A DNA stretch of 64,000 nt from Heloderma charlesbogerti (Eukaryota; Chordata; Lepidosauria; Squamata; Helodermatidae). Positions 1 through 10,588 of the stretch are shown piece after piece. The stretch's first letter is position 1; each line of letters starts with the position of its first letter. The stretch is from NCBI GenBank assembly GCA_026122225.1, contig JANEZZ010002239.1, forward strand, positions 1,116,001 to 1,180,000, given 5' to 3'. The notes beneath the pieces are model-generated. The model was given only the letters and a program-made list of their open reading frames with translations. It had not been told where the DNA came from and searched no databases. A program made the position numbers and the translations under genes.

Positions 1-1
1 G

Positions 2-310
2 CTAGGGAGAGGTCCTCCCTCTTTCCCTTGGGTCCTCGGGACGTGACCGTTGTTTGCGCGCCAAACGAGCAGTACGCCTCCTTTCGGCGCCCTCCATCTG
101 TCGTCGCTCCCTGCAGCTGCGCCGAGTGTCCAGCAAGCCCCACTCAAGTGCTCTCTCACTGCCAGGGTCACTATCTATCCCAGGAATGCTGGCAGGAGGA
201 ATCTCTGCCAGCTGCTGTGCTTGTGAGAGATGAGCGAGCTCCTTTCCCATGGATTGCTGTTCCTCCTCAGAATCAGAACTGCTCTGGGGCTCTATTGGCT
301 CAGTTTCCAT
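2..310 (-). pseudogene. Open frame running off the left window edge, probably repeat-derived
   Basis: An ATG-initiated minus-strand frame of about 100 codons stays open to the window edge. Its N-terminus is acidic and serine-rich (SSSDSEEEQQS) and is followed by an arginine-rich stretch (ERRQMEGAERRRTARLARK). The composition resembles the N-terminal part of a retroelement polyprotein, but no catalytic motif is visible and I do not recognise the family. The stretch is richer in GC and CpG than the neighbouring intron. A palindromic MITE lies just upstream of its ATG. It could also be a chance frame in GC-rich DNA; sequence left of position 1 is needed to decide. Confidence 0.3.
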
Positions 311-318
311 CCTGACAA

Positions 319-454
319 CATGTCATGCTAACCCAGAATCATGGGTTGTTTGAGGGGATAGACAAACCTCAAATAACCACTAGCTTGTTTTAGGGTTATT
401 TGAGGGTTGTCTACCCCCTCAAATAACCCACGATACTGGGTTGACATGACATGG
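319..454. mobile_element. Short palindromic MITE
   Basis: Two imperfect inverted arms, about 319-357 and 415-454, pair as CATGTCATGCTAACCCAG against CTGGGTTGACATGACATGG. A second, inner pair (GGGTTGTTTGAGGGG / CCCCTCAAATAACCC) continues the fold. The element has no coding capacity. A related palindrome lies at 11848-11973. The superfamily is not assigned because no clear target duplication is visible. Confidence 0.6.
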
Positions 455-2298
455 CAAACCACAGAAAGCAGGTGCCCGTGGGGGTACATGGGGGCACAAC
501 AGCCCCCACGGCTAAATTAAGCCACAGTAGGCTGTCATGTCATGTGGACCAGGTCACTACGTTGAGATACCCTGAGTGCATGAGTAAAGAGGGCAATAAC
601 AGAGTACACCTTAGCAAGCACCTTCTCCCAAACAGCTCCCCTTGATAGTTGACTTCATCTGTGGAGGCCTTGATCCAGGTCCTTTGTGTTAGGGAGGTAT
701 GTACAATGGAGACTCAGAGAAAGCTTTTAGAGGATGGTACCATGAGTAGGGAAGGTGTTCCCCAAGACACCTGCCATGCAATATCACTGTTAATCTTAGA
801 ACAAGCATATTTGCTAAGCCAGGCTACTGAGCACAATGGAAGATTCTGCTATACTGGTGTTTAATTTTGTCCATTTTATTGTTGGGTGGCTTTTGTTTTC
901 AGTTAAAATAAACATATGGGAAGTCATTGCTATGCAAACAAAGAGAGACTGCTTTTGTTCTATTTCTTATAATTAGCAACCGAGGACAATGGAAACTGAG
1001 TTAACAAACTTCCATGGCAGAGGTCTATATAGATGATCAGTATATAGACTTTATCTGCTACTGAATATTTGAAATGCTGCTTTAAGCAACATCTTCCTGT
1101 GGTGTTACCATGGGATTATAGCAAAAAGTAAGTTTCTGCATCTTTGTAGGTGTCTCAGGTCAGAGAGCTGCACAGAGGGTATTGAGCCAAATTTACTTTC
1201 ATATCCCAATCTACAGATACCATCATTTTGAGATTACAGCAGGCCCACAGGTAGAAAAATAGTTAATTCAGTTCTTTTCCCCCATAGGAGACTCTCTAAT
1301 CCCCTAGAGAAATGGAAATATTTCACAGAAATTAAATCTAAATCTGCAGTGATCCTATCTCTTCATTCAAGGCCCCATCACCTCTTGCCTTCTCTTGTCT
1401 GACCTATTTGCTGGGTTTGCTTATAGATAGGAAGCTATTGGACTATTTTAGAACTTACTGTTAAATCCCAGTGCTCTTCCTGCTGCTGAACACCGATAAA
1501 AGACATTAAAAAAAAAAAAGTAGCAAATGGTGGGGGAAATGGAATGACAGTCCTCAATTGGACTGAAAATATAGCTGCAGGTTTGTTTGTTTTGGTTTGG
1601 TTTGCTTTAGCAAATAATAGGAATATTTTCTTTTACTTTTATTTTAGTTGGTTATGGATTAAAAAAACCCAACAACTTAAAGGCAGTGGCATCCTTATTC
1701 AGGGCAGAATCCTGTACTCGAGATTATCCTATACAGCAGCTTAGGGGCTTAGTATTGGGCAGAATCTATGCTGGTGGAACTTGAGATACACCGAAGTCAT
1801 GACAGATACACCACCAGAACTCCCCAGGCAGAACATTCTGCTGGCAGAGCAGTTCTGGCAGTGAAGTTATGATGGCAGAGTGGCTAAAATGGGATGGTGT
1901 CATGGGTGGGACATGGATGGCATAGGACTGGAGCGCACTCACAACATGTCCTATAACCCTCCAGACCATGATGGGGCCCCCATCAACATCACAACTTTAT
2001 ACCAGCTCCAGATCTTGCTGGTGCAAGAAATTTCCCTCCCACTGACTTCGGTGGGAGGGGGAGCAGCTGCTAGTATGTGTGAGGAAGTTGGGGAAAAGGG
2101 AAGCGTTAGAGGGATGAAGATGATGGAGAGGGATGAGGAGGAGGAAGACCAGCAATGAGGCCTGATGTGATGCTACCTGGCAGCGCTGGCCTCTGAGACA
2201 ATAGAGCAGGGGATGAATTGGTCACATAGGTTGCTAGGGTGAGGTCAAAAGGGCTTGTTTTGAATGTGAGGGCCCCTTCCCTTTCCTGGTGTCATCTT
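455..2298. other. Intronic or intergenic stretch without a recognised gene
   Basis: Mostly unremarkable AT-rich sequence. A small GC hairpin (GTGGGGG...CCCCCAC) sits near 478-509, followed by a TGTCATGTCATG motif near 533-545 that recalls the preceding MITE, so that element may be longer than drawn. Short open frames here show no protein-like composition. Confidence 0.5.
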
Positions 2299-2356
2299 GT
2301 ACCCTGGATTTGAACCACAGATTTCCAACATGTAAAACGTGAGCTGTTCCACCAGA
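2299..2356 (-). mobile_element. tRNA-headed SINE remnant
   Basis: Read on the minus strand, the segment gives an A-box-like start (GGAACAGCTCACG), an anticodon-arm-like TTTTACATGTTGG and a B-box-like GGTTCAAATCC. The order and spacing suit a decayed tRNA-derived SINE head, most like tRNA-Ala. The 5' acceptor stem does not pair, so it is not a functional tRNA gene. Confidence 0.45.
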
Positions 2357-2520
2357 CCAGGGCTCTTCCTGCAACCCCTGTGGTACTGGCATCTATGATT
2401 GGGTGTTGGGGTTGGGAATCAGGGGAAGGAGAAAAATGCCACCTGGTGCGTTTGATGCTGTAGCTGAGTAGTTAAGAAATTCCTCTGGGATGTTTGCCCT
2501 GTGGGTTTTGGTTCTGGGAT

Positions 2521-2562
2521 CTAAGAACATAAGGACAGCCATGCTGGGTCAGACCAAAGGCA
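2521..2562 (+). mobile_element. Short fragment of a CR1-type 3' repeat
   Basis: The string AAGAACATAAGGACAGCC followed by ATGCTGGGTCAGACCAAAGG matches a motif I recognise from dispersed sauropsid CR1-type repeats. Only about 40 bases remain. Confidence 0.45.
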
Positions 2563-2699
2563 TTATGATATTGACAGTTTTATTTTCATTTCCTTTTCAA
2601 TAGCAATGTGCTCTTCAAAATCCTTTAAAAAACACTTTATTGTCTGCTTGCATTTATTTTGTATACGATTGTGTTACTTTTTCTTCTCCTTGTTTGGGC

Positions 2700-3420
2700 A
2701 ACACTTCCATTTTCTAAAGGAAGCCCTTTCTTTCTCCAATAGTTTCCTTGACACTGCTTGTTAACTACACTGGTGACATTTTGGACTTGGTGGTAACTTT
2801 CCTGACCTGTAGCGTACATTGTAGCTGAGTTTCTATTATTGTGGTTTTAAGTAACTCCCAAGCATTCTGGAGAGATATGACCATCTTGACTTTCCCTTTC
2901 AACATCCCTTTTACCAATCCCTCATTTTTTAGACATTTCCTTTTTTGAAGTTAAATGTGACTGTGTTGGACTTCCTTTGAAATTCTCCACTTACATATAA
3001 ATTAAATTTGATAGCACTGTTTTCATTGTCACTGTTTCCAGTTGGTTCACTGCTTAAGTCTTGCACTAGGTCGTGGGCACCAGTTAGGACTAAGTCCAGT
3101 GTCATCTCTTCTTTGATCAGTTCCATCATTCCATGACCAACTCTTCTAGGGCACAATGTTTAGGGTATTTAGAAACTTTACCTCTTTGTCATGACAAGAA
3201 CATATATTTATCCAGTTTGTGTGGAGGTAACTGAAATCACCCACTATTACAATGCTTTCTCATTTAGATGCCTCCCTGATTTCATTCTCCATCTTAAGAA
3301 CACCTTGGACATTTTGGTCATGGGGGAAATAGCATGTCCTCAGTACTGAATTCTGGTCAGCCACAGTGATTCTGTGGAAGAATCTTTTTAGGTTTATTAT
3401 TTTGATATTGTTAAAACAAC
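2700..3420 (-). mobile_element. Ancient CR1-like LINE remnant (antisense)
   Basis: Heavily decayed. The order of motifs on the minus strand recalls the region between endonuclease and reverse transcriptase of the CR1 at 34873-40260: phrases such as GTTAGGACTAAGTC (3084-3097) and ATCACCCACTATTACAATGC (3235-3254) correspond to GTTAGGATCAAGTC (37153-37166) and CTCCCATTACTACTACATC of that element. All frames are broken. Boundaries are approximate. Confidence 0.4.
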
Positions 3421-3825
3421 AATTTGGAAAGTACTCTGGCAATCTCTACTACCTAGTGACACTACAAACATTAAATTTAATGCTTGAGAAATTGTTTTCA
3501 AAGCATATAGCCTGAATGTACAAGTGCCTTTGTTAGGAGAGGGTGAAAGGGAAAGAAAGGCAGACTATAAATGCAAAATGATCACATTTCATAGTAATTT
3601 GCTCTATTCAAAGGGGCAGAACAGGTTTTCTAAGGGCACAATATCAAATTCATATTCCCTAAGGATGCATTATTTGGGGGTAAAGGAAAGAAAGATCTCT
3701 TGTGATTAGAGTGAACAGTAATGCTTTCTTATTTATGCTCATGGGAATATATTTTCCTTGTTTAAGATCATAAGATGATTGTTTGAGAAGTGATATTTTG
3801 AGAAGCCATCATCCTTTTTAAGGGA

Positions 3826-3874
3826 CTATTTATTTATTATTCATTATTACATTTCTATACCACCCAATAGCTGA
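3826..3874 (-). mobile_element. L2-type LINE 3' tail
   Basis: On the minus strand it reads as the end of an L2-type element: an interrupted CCAATAG/GGGTGGTATAG core followed by ATGTAATAATGAATAATAAATAAAT. It matches the 3' tail of the L2 at 31012-31918. Confidence 0.5.
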
Positions 3875-3974
3875 ATATTAAGGGAATAAATACCCAAGAC
3901 CCTCCGAACACAAAGGCAGCATTTTAATATTTGAAGTTCAATTACATGATGGCAGAGTGAGCTTCTAAATGAGA

Positions 3975-4080
3975 TGGTTGTAAACTTTATATAATGTATT
4001 TTAATGGTTTTTTTATTTTTGTGAATTGCTCAGAGAGCTTCGACTATGGGGCAGTATAGACATATAATAAATGAAATGAA
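3975..4080 (+). mobile_element. L2-type LINE 3' tail
   Basis: GTGAATTGCTCAGAGAGCTT, then a decayed CTATGGGGCAGTATAGA, then an ATAAATGAAATGAA tail. This aligns by eye with GTGAACCGCCCAGAGAGCTT and CTATTGGGCGGTATAGA at 31840-31880. Confidence 0.6.
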
Positions 4081-4471
4081 GATGGGGCCACAGGGTCAGC
4101 AGGTATGAAATCCATCTAATAGATGCTAGTGCTGCGCATCCAGATACAAAGCCCCAGTGGATCAAAATTTACTTAGAAAGTTTTAGGTTCTTTTCCCACC
4201 ATAAAGGAAAAAGGATATGTACTAAAAAATTAAGACATTAAACCCAACATGCTGTTTGGCATGGAATAGATTTTCATTTCACGTGCCTGATTTAACTTCA
4301 TTTGGCAAGGGAGCACATTCACTTAACTTAAGGGAGCACTTAAATTGTGTAATGAGGAGAGATCTAAAAGCCACTTTTTGGCTCAAGTTTTTAAAGATCT
4401 TACAGTCCCAGTTGTCTGTTTTGATGTTGCCCTCTTGTTCATCTAAATGGATGCTTACTTTGCAGTCTACT

Positions 4472-4605
4472 AATTTTATTTATTTATTTATTTAATTGCC
4501 CAACTGGCTGGTCACCAACCACTCAGGGTGATGTACAAAGTGTATAATAGAACAGTTTAAAACAATAAAGTTCTACAGTAAAAACATCATATTTCTAAAA
4601 ATACC
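4472..4605 (-). mobile_element. L2-like LINE or SINE 3' tail
   Basis: A TTTATT repeat run followed by GCCCAACTGGCTGGTCACC and a CACTCAGGGTGATGTACAA block, read antisense. The same block in sense orientation is at 16310-16405. It ends directly beside the 3' end of a BovB fragment. Confidence 0.5.
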
Positions 4606-4608
4606 CTT

Positions 4609-5640
4609 TGTTGTTGTTGTCGTTGTTCAGTCGTTAAGTCATGTCCGACTCTTCGTGACCCCATGGACCATAGCACACCAGGCCTTCCTGTCCTCCGCTC
4701 TCTCCCGGAGTGTGCTCAAGTTCATATTCATTGCATCGGTGATGCTATCTAGCCATCTCATCCTCTGCCGTCCCCTTCTCCTTTTGCCTTCAATCTTTCC
4801 CAGCATCAGGGTCTTTTCCAGTGACTTTTCTCTTCGCATTAGGTGGCCAAAATATTTGAACTTCAGCTTCAGTATCTGTCCTTCCAATGAGCAGTCAGGG
4901 TTGATTTCCTTTAGGATGGACTGATTTGACATCCTTGCAGTCCAGGGGACTCGTAAGAGTCTTCTCCAGCACCACAGTTCAAAAGCATCGATTCTTCAGC
5001 GCTCACCCTTCCTTATAGTCCAGCTCTCACAGCCATACGTTACTACTGGGAAAACCATAGCTTTGATTATATGGACCTTTGTCAGCAAGGTGATGTCTCT
5101 GCTTCTTACTATGCTGTCTAGGTTTGCCATAGCTTTCCGCCCAAGGAGCAAGTGCCTTTTAATTTCATGGCTACAGTCACCGTCTGGGGTGATCTTGGAG
5201 CCCAAGAAAATAAAATCTGTCACTGCTTCCATTCCTCCCCTTCTGTATGCCAGGAAGTGATGGGGCCAGATGCCATGAGCTTAGTTTTTTTAATGTTGAG
5301 TTTCAAACCAGCTTTTGCACTCTCCTCTTTCACCCTCAACAAGATGCTCTTTAGATCCTCTTCGCTTTCTGCCATTAGGGTGGTATCGTCTGCGTATCTG
5401 AGGTTGTTGATCATTCTCCCGGCAATCTTAATTCTGACCTGTGATTCATCCAACCCGGCATGTCTCATGATGTACTCTGCACATAAGTTAAATAAGCAGG
5501 GCGACAATATACAGCCTTGTTGTACTCCTTTCCCAATTTTGAACCAATCGGTTATTCCATGTCCGGGTCTTACTGTTGCTTTTTGACCCTCATGCAGGTT
5601 TCTCAGGAGACAGGTAAGGTGGTCTGGTACTCCCATCTCT
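4609..5640 (-). mobile_element. BovB LINE, 3' third (RT C-terminal half)
   Basis: The 3' end is the (GTT)n/(CAA)n tail next to the BovB signature GTGTCCGACTCTTCGTGACC. Minus-strand frames give recognisable reverse-transcriptase C-terminal sequence (GVPDHLTCLLRNL; the LRYADDTTLMAES catalytic motif; RRGRQRMRWLDS near the end), but a frameshift near 5220-5235 and further stops split it. This is the 3' part of a rearranged insertion whose other pieces are 5653-5819 and 5818-6619. RTE/BovB elements mobilise by target-primed reverse transcription; this copy is dead. Confidence 0.92.
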
Positions 5641-5652
5641 TTCAGAGATCAG

Positions 5653-5819
5653 TTTTCTTGGCAAGAATACTGGAGTGGGTTGCCATTTCCTTCTCCAGTG
5701 GACCACATTTTGTCAGAACTCTCTGCCATGACCTGTCCATCTTGGGTGGCCCTGCACGGCATAGCTTATGGCTTCACTGAGTTACACAAGCCCCTTCTCC
5801 ACAACAAGGCAGTGATCCA
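5653..5819 (-). mobile_element. BovB LINE, 5'-end segment joined directly to the RT segment
   Basis: The segment is the reverse complement of the first about 180 bases of the full BovB copy (47601-47780). It joins the RT segment at 5641-5652, so about 2 kb (endonuclease and N-terminal RT) is missing between them. The joint carries about 12 extra bases (TTCAGAGATCAG). Confidence 0.85.
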
Positions 5820-6619
5820 GCAACTCAATCCATCCCAAAGAAAAAGAAATGCAAGAAAGCAAAGTGGCTGTCTGATGAGGCTTTACAAGTAGCTGAGGAA
5901 AGAAGGGAAGTGAAAAGCAAGGGAGAAAGGGGAAGATATATCCAACTGAATGCAGAGTTCCAGAGAATAGCAAGGAGAGACAAGAAGGCCTTCTTAAATG
6001 AACAATGCAAAGAAATCGAGGAAAACAACAGAATGGGAAAGACTAGAGATCTTTTCAAGAAAATCAGAGATCTCAAGGGAACGTTTTGTGCAGAGATGGG
6101 CATGATAAAGGACAAAGAAGGCAGGGACCTAACAGAAGCAGATGAGATTAAGAAGAGGTGGCAAGAATACACAGAAGAACTAGACAGGAAAGATCTGAAT
6201 GTCCCTGATAGCCATGATAGTGCAGTCACTGAACTTCAGCCGGACATCCTAGAGAGTAAAGTCAAGTGGGCCTTAGGAAGTATTACTAACAACAAAGCTA
6301 GCGGAGGTGACAGTATTCCAGCTGAGCTATTTAAAATCCTAAAAGATGATGCTGTTAAAGTGCTGCACTCAATATGCCAACAAATTTGGAACACTCAACA
6401 GTGGCCACAAAACTGGAAAAGGTCAGTTTACATTCCAATTCCAAAGAAGGGCAATGCCAAAGAATGTTCAAACTACCGCACAATTGCGCTCATTTCACAT
6501 GCCAGCAAGATGATGCTCAAAATCTTACAGCTAGGCTTCAGCAGTATGTGAACCGAGAACTACCAGAACTACAAGTGGGGTTCCGAAGAGGCAGAGGAAC
6601 TAGAGATCAAGTTGCCAAC
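5818..6619 (+). mobile_element. BovB LINE, internal segment in inverted orientation
   Basis: The plus strand matches the internal part of the full BovB copy (about 48855-49655, the linker and N-terminal RT). A frame of 213 codons (5910-6551) is open and contains the conserved WKRSVYIPIPKKGNAKECSN block; it frameshifts before GFRRGRGTRDQ. Orientation is opposite to the two flanking BovB pieces, and this stretch falls inside the interval missing from them. It is therefore either a 5' inversion or a second event. Confidence 0.88.
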
Positions 6620-6639
6620 TTTGGCAACTCATTCGGAGG

Positions 6640-6965
6640 GGGCACTCCAAGAAAAGCCTCTGAGAATGATCCTAGGGTCCGGGCAGTTATATATAGAAGG
6701 AAATGACCCTTCAGCTAACCTGGCCCCAAGCTATTTAGAGCTTTATACATTAATACCAACACTTTGAATTCAGCCTGGAAAGGGACTGGCAGCCAGTGCA
6801 GTTCATAAAGCACTGGTGTAATATGATCCTATTGGCCAGTCTCCATTAATGATCTTGCTGACCTAGTTTGGACCAGCTAAAGTTTCTGGACCATTTTTAA
6901 AGGCATCCCCACATATAATGCATCGCAGTAATCCAAACGAGGTCAAACTATGATTAGCTGAAGAT
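6640..6965 (+). mobile_element. Interspersed LINE-type repeat, family unresolved
   Basis: Contains AGCTTTATACATTAATACC, then ACTTTGAATTCAGCC, TGGCAGCCAGTGCAGTT and ATCGCAGTAATCCAAACGAG in that order. I recognise this series from dispersed reptile repeats but cannot name its class. There is no open frame. Confidence 0.45.
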
Positions 6966-7960
6966 GAACTGTAAGTGGTAACAGTGGGATATTATGTGCC
7001 TACCACCACACACCTGTACATGCAGCTAGAGAAAAGGCATTCCAAGGTTGTAGGGAGGGTGTACACTCCACAGCCTTATAGAGTATATGATCGTAAAAGA
7101 TCATAGTTATACTTCTCGCTGGAAAAAATGCCTAAAACAATGAAGTTAGAAGGGGAAAACTACTTAAGAAGATTTATCCATTCGGTGAAGCTCCTATACA
7201 GACTGCAATTTACATGGGTTGAAATCTAGTTTCCATGCCATTAAAATGCGAAGAGACAGAAACCTTTAAACACAGCCAAAGACTGTGTTTGTTTATACCA
7301 TCAGCTCTTTAACTTGCTCCAGACTGAGATTTTGAGATTTGAGAATAAGAAGTAAATCCAAGACTGAAGTGATTTAAAAATGAAAGAGATGAGCCCCAAG
7401 ATTATTAGGGATATTTCCTTTCCCACTTTTTCACAAGGTCAGTTGATGTTGTAAATAATACCACAAGTATATCTGGGTTCAACAGCTAGCATTTGTAAAT
7501 AACTCAGAGTTCAGATCAGATCAGATCTGTTAAATGCCTGAATACTGACCTCCCCACCAGCACCAAGCCCCTGTGTATTGGGAATTTGAGAGGCATGTTG
7601 CTGTACTGAGATTAGGTTCTGGTGCTTGCACAAGGCTACCCAGTATGGCTATGTGGGCCACCCCGCAACTCAGTCCTGCACAGCAGCTCACATAGGACTG
7701 GACCATAGAAGACAGATGTCATTTTAATGTCCGGGTTTTAAAAAATGTTGCAAGCTTTTCAACTTCATGTAGATGTTTGCATTAGACATAGGCTATCAGA
7801 GCTAAAATGGAAATGTCCGTTGGTCTTATCCTCTCAGAACAAAAGGAAGTTTCATTTCTGGGCAAGCTATAGGTGAATTCATACAGCAATCTTCTTTTCT
7901 TTTTTTCCAGAATATCTATAATATGGAGACTTGTTAATCCATTCACAAGAATGGGAACTG
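6966..7960. other. Intronic stretch without a recognised feature
   Basis: AT-rich, no convincing exon, no strong repeat signature. Confidence 0.5.
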
Positions 7961-8545
7961 CATGAACACCTTCCGTAATTTCCAGAAGGGAGGCCTATCC
8001 ATCTGTTGCAGCAAAGACAATAAAAGGTCTTGTGGCACCATAAAGGCTGGCATACGTGTTCATGGACACTGCCCACTTCATCAGATTCATGAGGTGTTAA
8101 TTTTACATAGGTCAAACAGGCCAGGCTCTGCACAAAAGAACAAACGGACACAAATGTGGCATCAGGAATGACAATGTTCAAAACCCAGTAGGGGGACATT
8201 TCAACCTCCCAGGACAATCTGTCAGTTACCTTAACGTAGCCATTCTTGAATGAAGGAATTTCAGAGATACACATCAATGTGAAATTGCTGAAGTACAATT
8301 CTTCAAGAGGTTCAGCTCTATTTGTGGTTTGAATAAGGACAGCTACGTATGTTAATCTACACACCATTGCAATTATGTAATCCAGCAACATTTTGTGGAT
8401 GGCAACTGTTATTACTGTGTGTATTTTGCATTTCAGTTCCCACTGACCACACATTCTGCATCCCTTTCCAGAGCATGTGTACATAAATCTACCAATTTCA
8501 GGTTAACACTTCAATTCATGCATCTGATGAAGTGGACAGCGTGCT
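7961..8545 (+). mobile_element. Penelope-like element remnant with GIY-YIG endonuclease
   Basis: Bases 8101-8253 translate on the plus strand to a GIY-YIG endonuclease core: FYIGQTGQALHKRTNGHKC, then IRNDN, then PVGGHFNLPGQSVSYLNV. After one TGA stop (8254-8256) the same frame continues to RNFRDTHQCEIAEVQFFKRF and ICGLNKDS (to about 8349), matching the order in Penelope-like C-termini. Visible active-site features are the Y of FYIG, the R of KRT and the H of GGHFNLPG. An upstream piece (8025-8095) contains CTTGTGGCACCATAAAG and CCACTTCATCAGATTCATG; part of it recurs inverted at 8518-8535 (CATCTGATGAAGTGGAC), as might be expected of Penelope terminal repeats. No RT domain is visible. Confidence 0.72.
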
Positions 8546-10498
8546 TCTGAATACCAGTGACTGGGATGGTGAACAGGAGGGTGCTACTGGCTCATGCCCT
8601 GTTTGTAGGCTAGCCATGTGCATCTGGCTGGCCACTGTGGGAACAGAATCTTGGATTATATAGGCCCTTAGTCTGATCCAGAACAGCTCCTTATGCTCTC
8701 AACAAGGCTTACTGCCAGGGAAGTGTGCCTAGGATTGCACCTAAAACATTCTCCTAATGATGCTGCAGGTGAGAATCTAATTTGTTCTGTGTATCCAAAC
8801 TACAGTAACTAGGCTGCTGTTCAGCTAGGTGTACTCAGACAAGATGTGATGCATGGATCAGATATCAAGATTTAAGAGCAATGTTTAAAAAACAAATGCA
8901 TGTGTGTGTATCTCTGAGCCACTGTAAGACACAGAATGGGTATGGCAAAAAGTCTGTCATTATATCAATTGAACCCAAAGCTAAGTTGCAAAATGCAATC
9001 AGCAGAAAGTCTAATTCAGTTCAATTTCAATTCGGTCACAGGCTAGCAGGAACAAGTCACTGAAATCTCTGTAAATATATTTACTTGTTTTGAGCCACTC
9101 ATTCCATGTGTCCAATAGACTACCATTCCAGGATAGGGGTGGGTTACACCGATTCTTCATCAGTCCTTACAAAACTAATGACACACAAGAGGCAACTCAA
9201 GAGGCATTAAGCAGAATGGCTCAGTGCACCTAGAAATTCACCAAGTTCCAATCCATTCATTCCCAAGCAAACCAACCATGTGCTGTAACTGCAGACAAGT
9301 AAGTTTCAAATACACTTCTCCAACACCAGCTTTTTTATTGTCTTTCGGAGAAAAAAAAGAAAGGAAACTATGACTTCTTTCATGCTACATTTTATTATTT
9401 CAGCCCAGTTACAACGTAGCATTTGATAAGAATTATTCCCAATAGCAGGCAGCCAGATACTTCTGGAAGCTCTCAAGCAGGTTATAAAGCTCATGACCTC
9501 CTGCTGTTGTGTATCTCCCTCATCTGGTACTTAAAGGCCTAACTGCTCTGAACACGGAAGTTCTATTTAACCATCGAGGCAGTTAGCTCTTGGTAGGCTG
9601 GTACAAACCAACAGGGCCATCCCCTGCCGTTGTCAATTTTTGGACTCCCTGCACAATGGCAGTTTAAGGTATGAGCCATTTCATTTATCATATATAAGGG
9701 TACATTCCAACTCTAGTGAGGTCATATCAGCTGGGACTAGCCAAATTGACATCTGGGTCTTTATGAATGCTGGCAGCAGCACAAATATCACATTCAATAA
9801 AATCATGTGATGAAATACAGCTTAGGGCCTGGTTACTTTCAGCTTCATACTGGTTAGAGATGTCCCTCAAAATGACATACATACATTTTGTCCATACATT
9901 TTGACATACATTTTGTCCCTCAAAATGACGTACATAGTAGCATGTAGGAAATTCATTTAAATCACTGTAGTATAATTAGACCTGGGGGAACATGGGCCAT
10001 CACCATGAATGTAACCACACAGAGTATGCAGATATGATGGTAGGAGTGTGATGCCTGCTGCAGAGCAACTGGAAAAAGACCCCCCACACACACCTCCCGC
10101 CACTTAACACATGTCCTTACTGTATACATGCATTAGTTTTTTGTCCTTTCCTTTCCAGAGCTGGTCCAGCACACACATGTGATGTGAGTTTTATGGACAC
10201 ATGGATTAGGCTGTTAGGAATACTACTTATCAATAGCTTCAAATGAGCAAATGTTAGTTTGATCATTTATTGAGCACTGGAGCTTTCCAAAGGCACAAAA
10301 TCTGCTAATTAAGACTCTAGATAAAATTTAAGATCGAATAACCAAGCACACAGTTTTAACATGTGTATTAGTTACAGCCTTAATGCATATGATAAGGGTT
10401 AACAGACAAATAAAAGACTGGGAAAATTCAGACACAGAGATGAGAATGTGTTATATTCCTGGCTTTCGTTTCATACTTTGACATATGAAGCTACTCAC
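8546..10498. other. Intron downstream of the AGBL4 exon (gene read on minus strand)
   Basis: No exon recognised. A local duplication of CCCTCAAAATGAC and CATACATTTTG lies at about 9866-9932. Nothing else stands out. Confidence 0.5.
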
Positions 10499-10588
10499 CT
10501 TGGCACACAAAAGATGATGGTGTTTCCCCCGGGTGGACGCGAGCTGTAATAAACACTATTTTCTGCTCTGCTCCAGGACAAAGATTTA
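10499..10588 (-). CDS. AGBL4: AGBL4 (cytosolic carboxypeptidase 6) internal exon, zinc-ligand motif
   Basis: CCP6 is an M14D zinc carboxypeptidase that shortens polyglutamate side chains and glutamate tails, notably on tubulin, in the cytosol and at cilia. On the minus strand the 90-nt block is preceded by a strong acceptor (T-rich tract, CTTTGTTTTCCCCAACAG ending at 10589) and followed by CAAG|GTGAGT (donor GT at 10497-10498). With two bases carried into the previous codon, it encodes N-L-C-P-G-A-E-Q-K-I-V-F, then ITARVHPGETPSSFVCQ, then the first base of a Gly codon. HPGE supplies the His and Glu zinc ligands of the family. The C-Q after SSFV fits CCP6; CCP5 has F-N here and CCP1-4 differ more. 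90 nt keeps frame. A second AG at 10571-10572 could shorten the exon by 18 nt. The next and previous exons were not found in this window, in keeping with the very large introns of AGBL4. Confidence 0.85.

Noticed and set aside
2299..2356. Functional tRNA gene
   Set aside because: A and B boxes are recognisable but acceptor and T stems do not pair properly; it is SINE debris.
7879..8484. 201-codon minus-strand frame
   Set aside because: Overlaps the Penelope-like GIY-YIG frame on the other strand, which has recognisable motifs.
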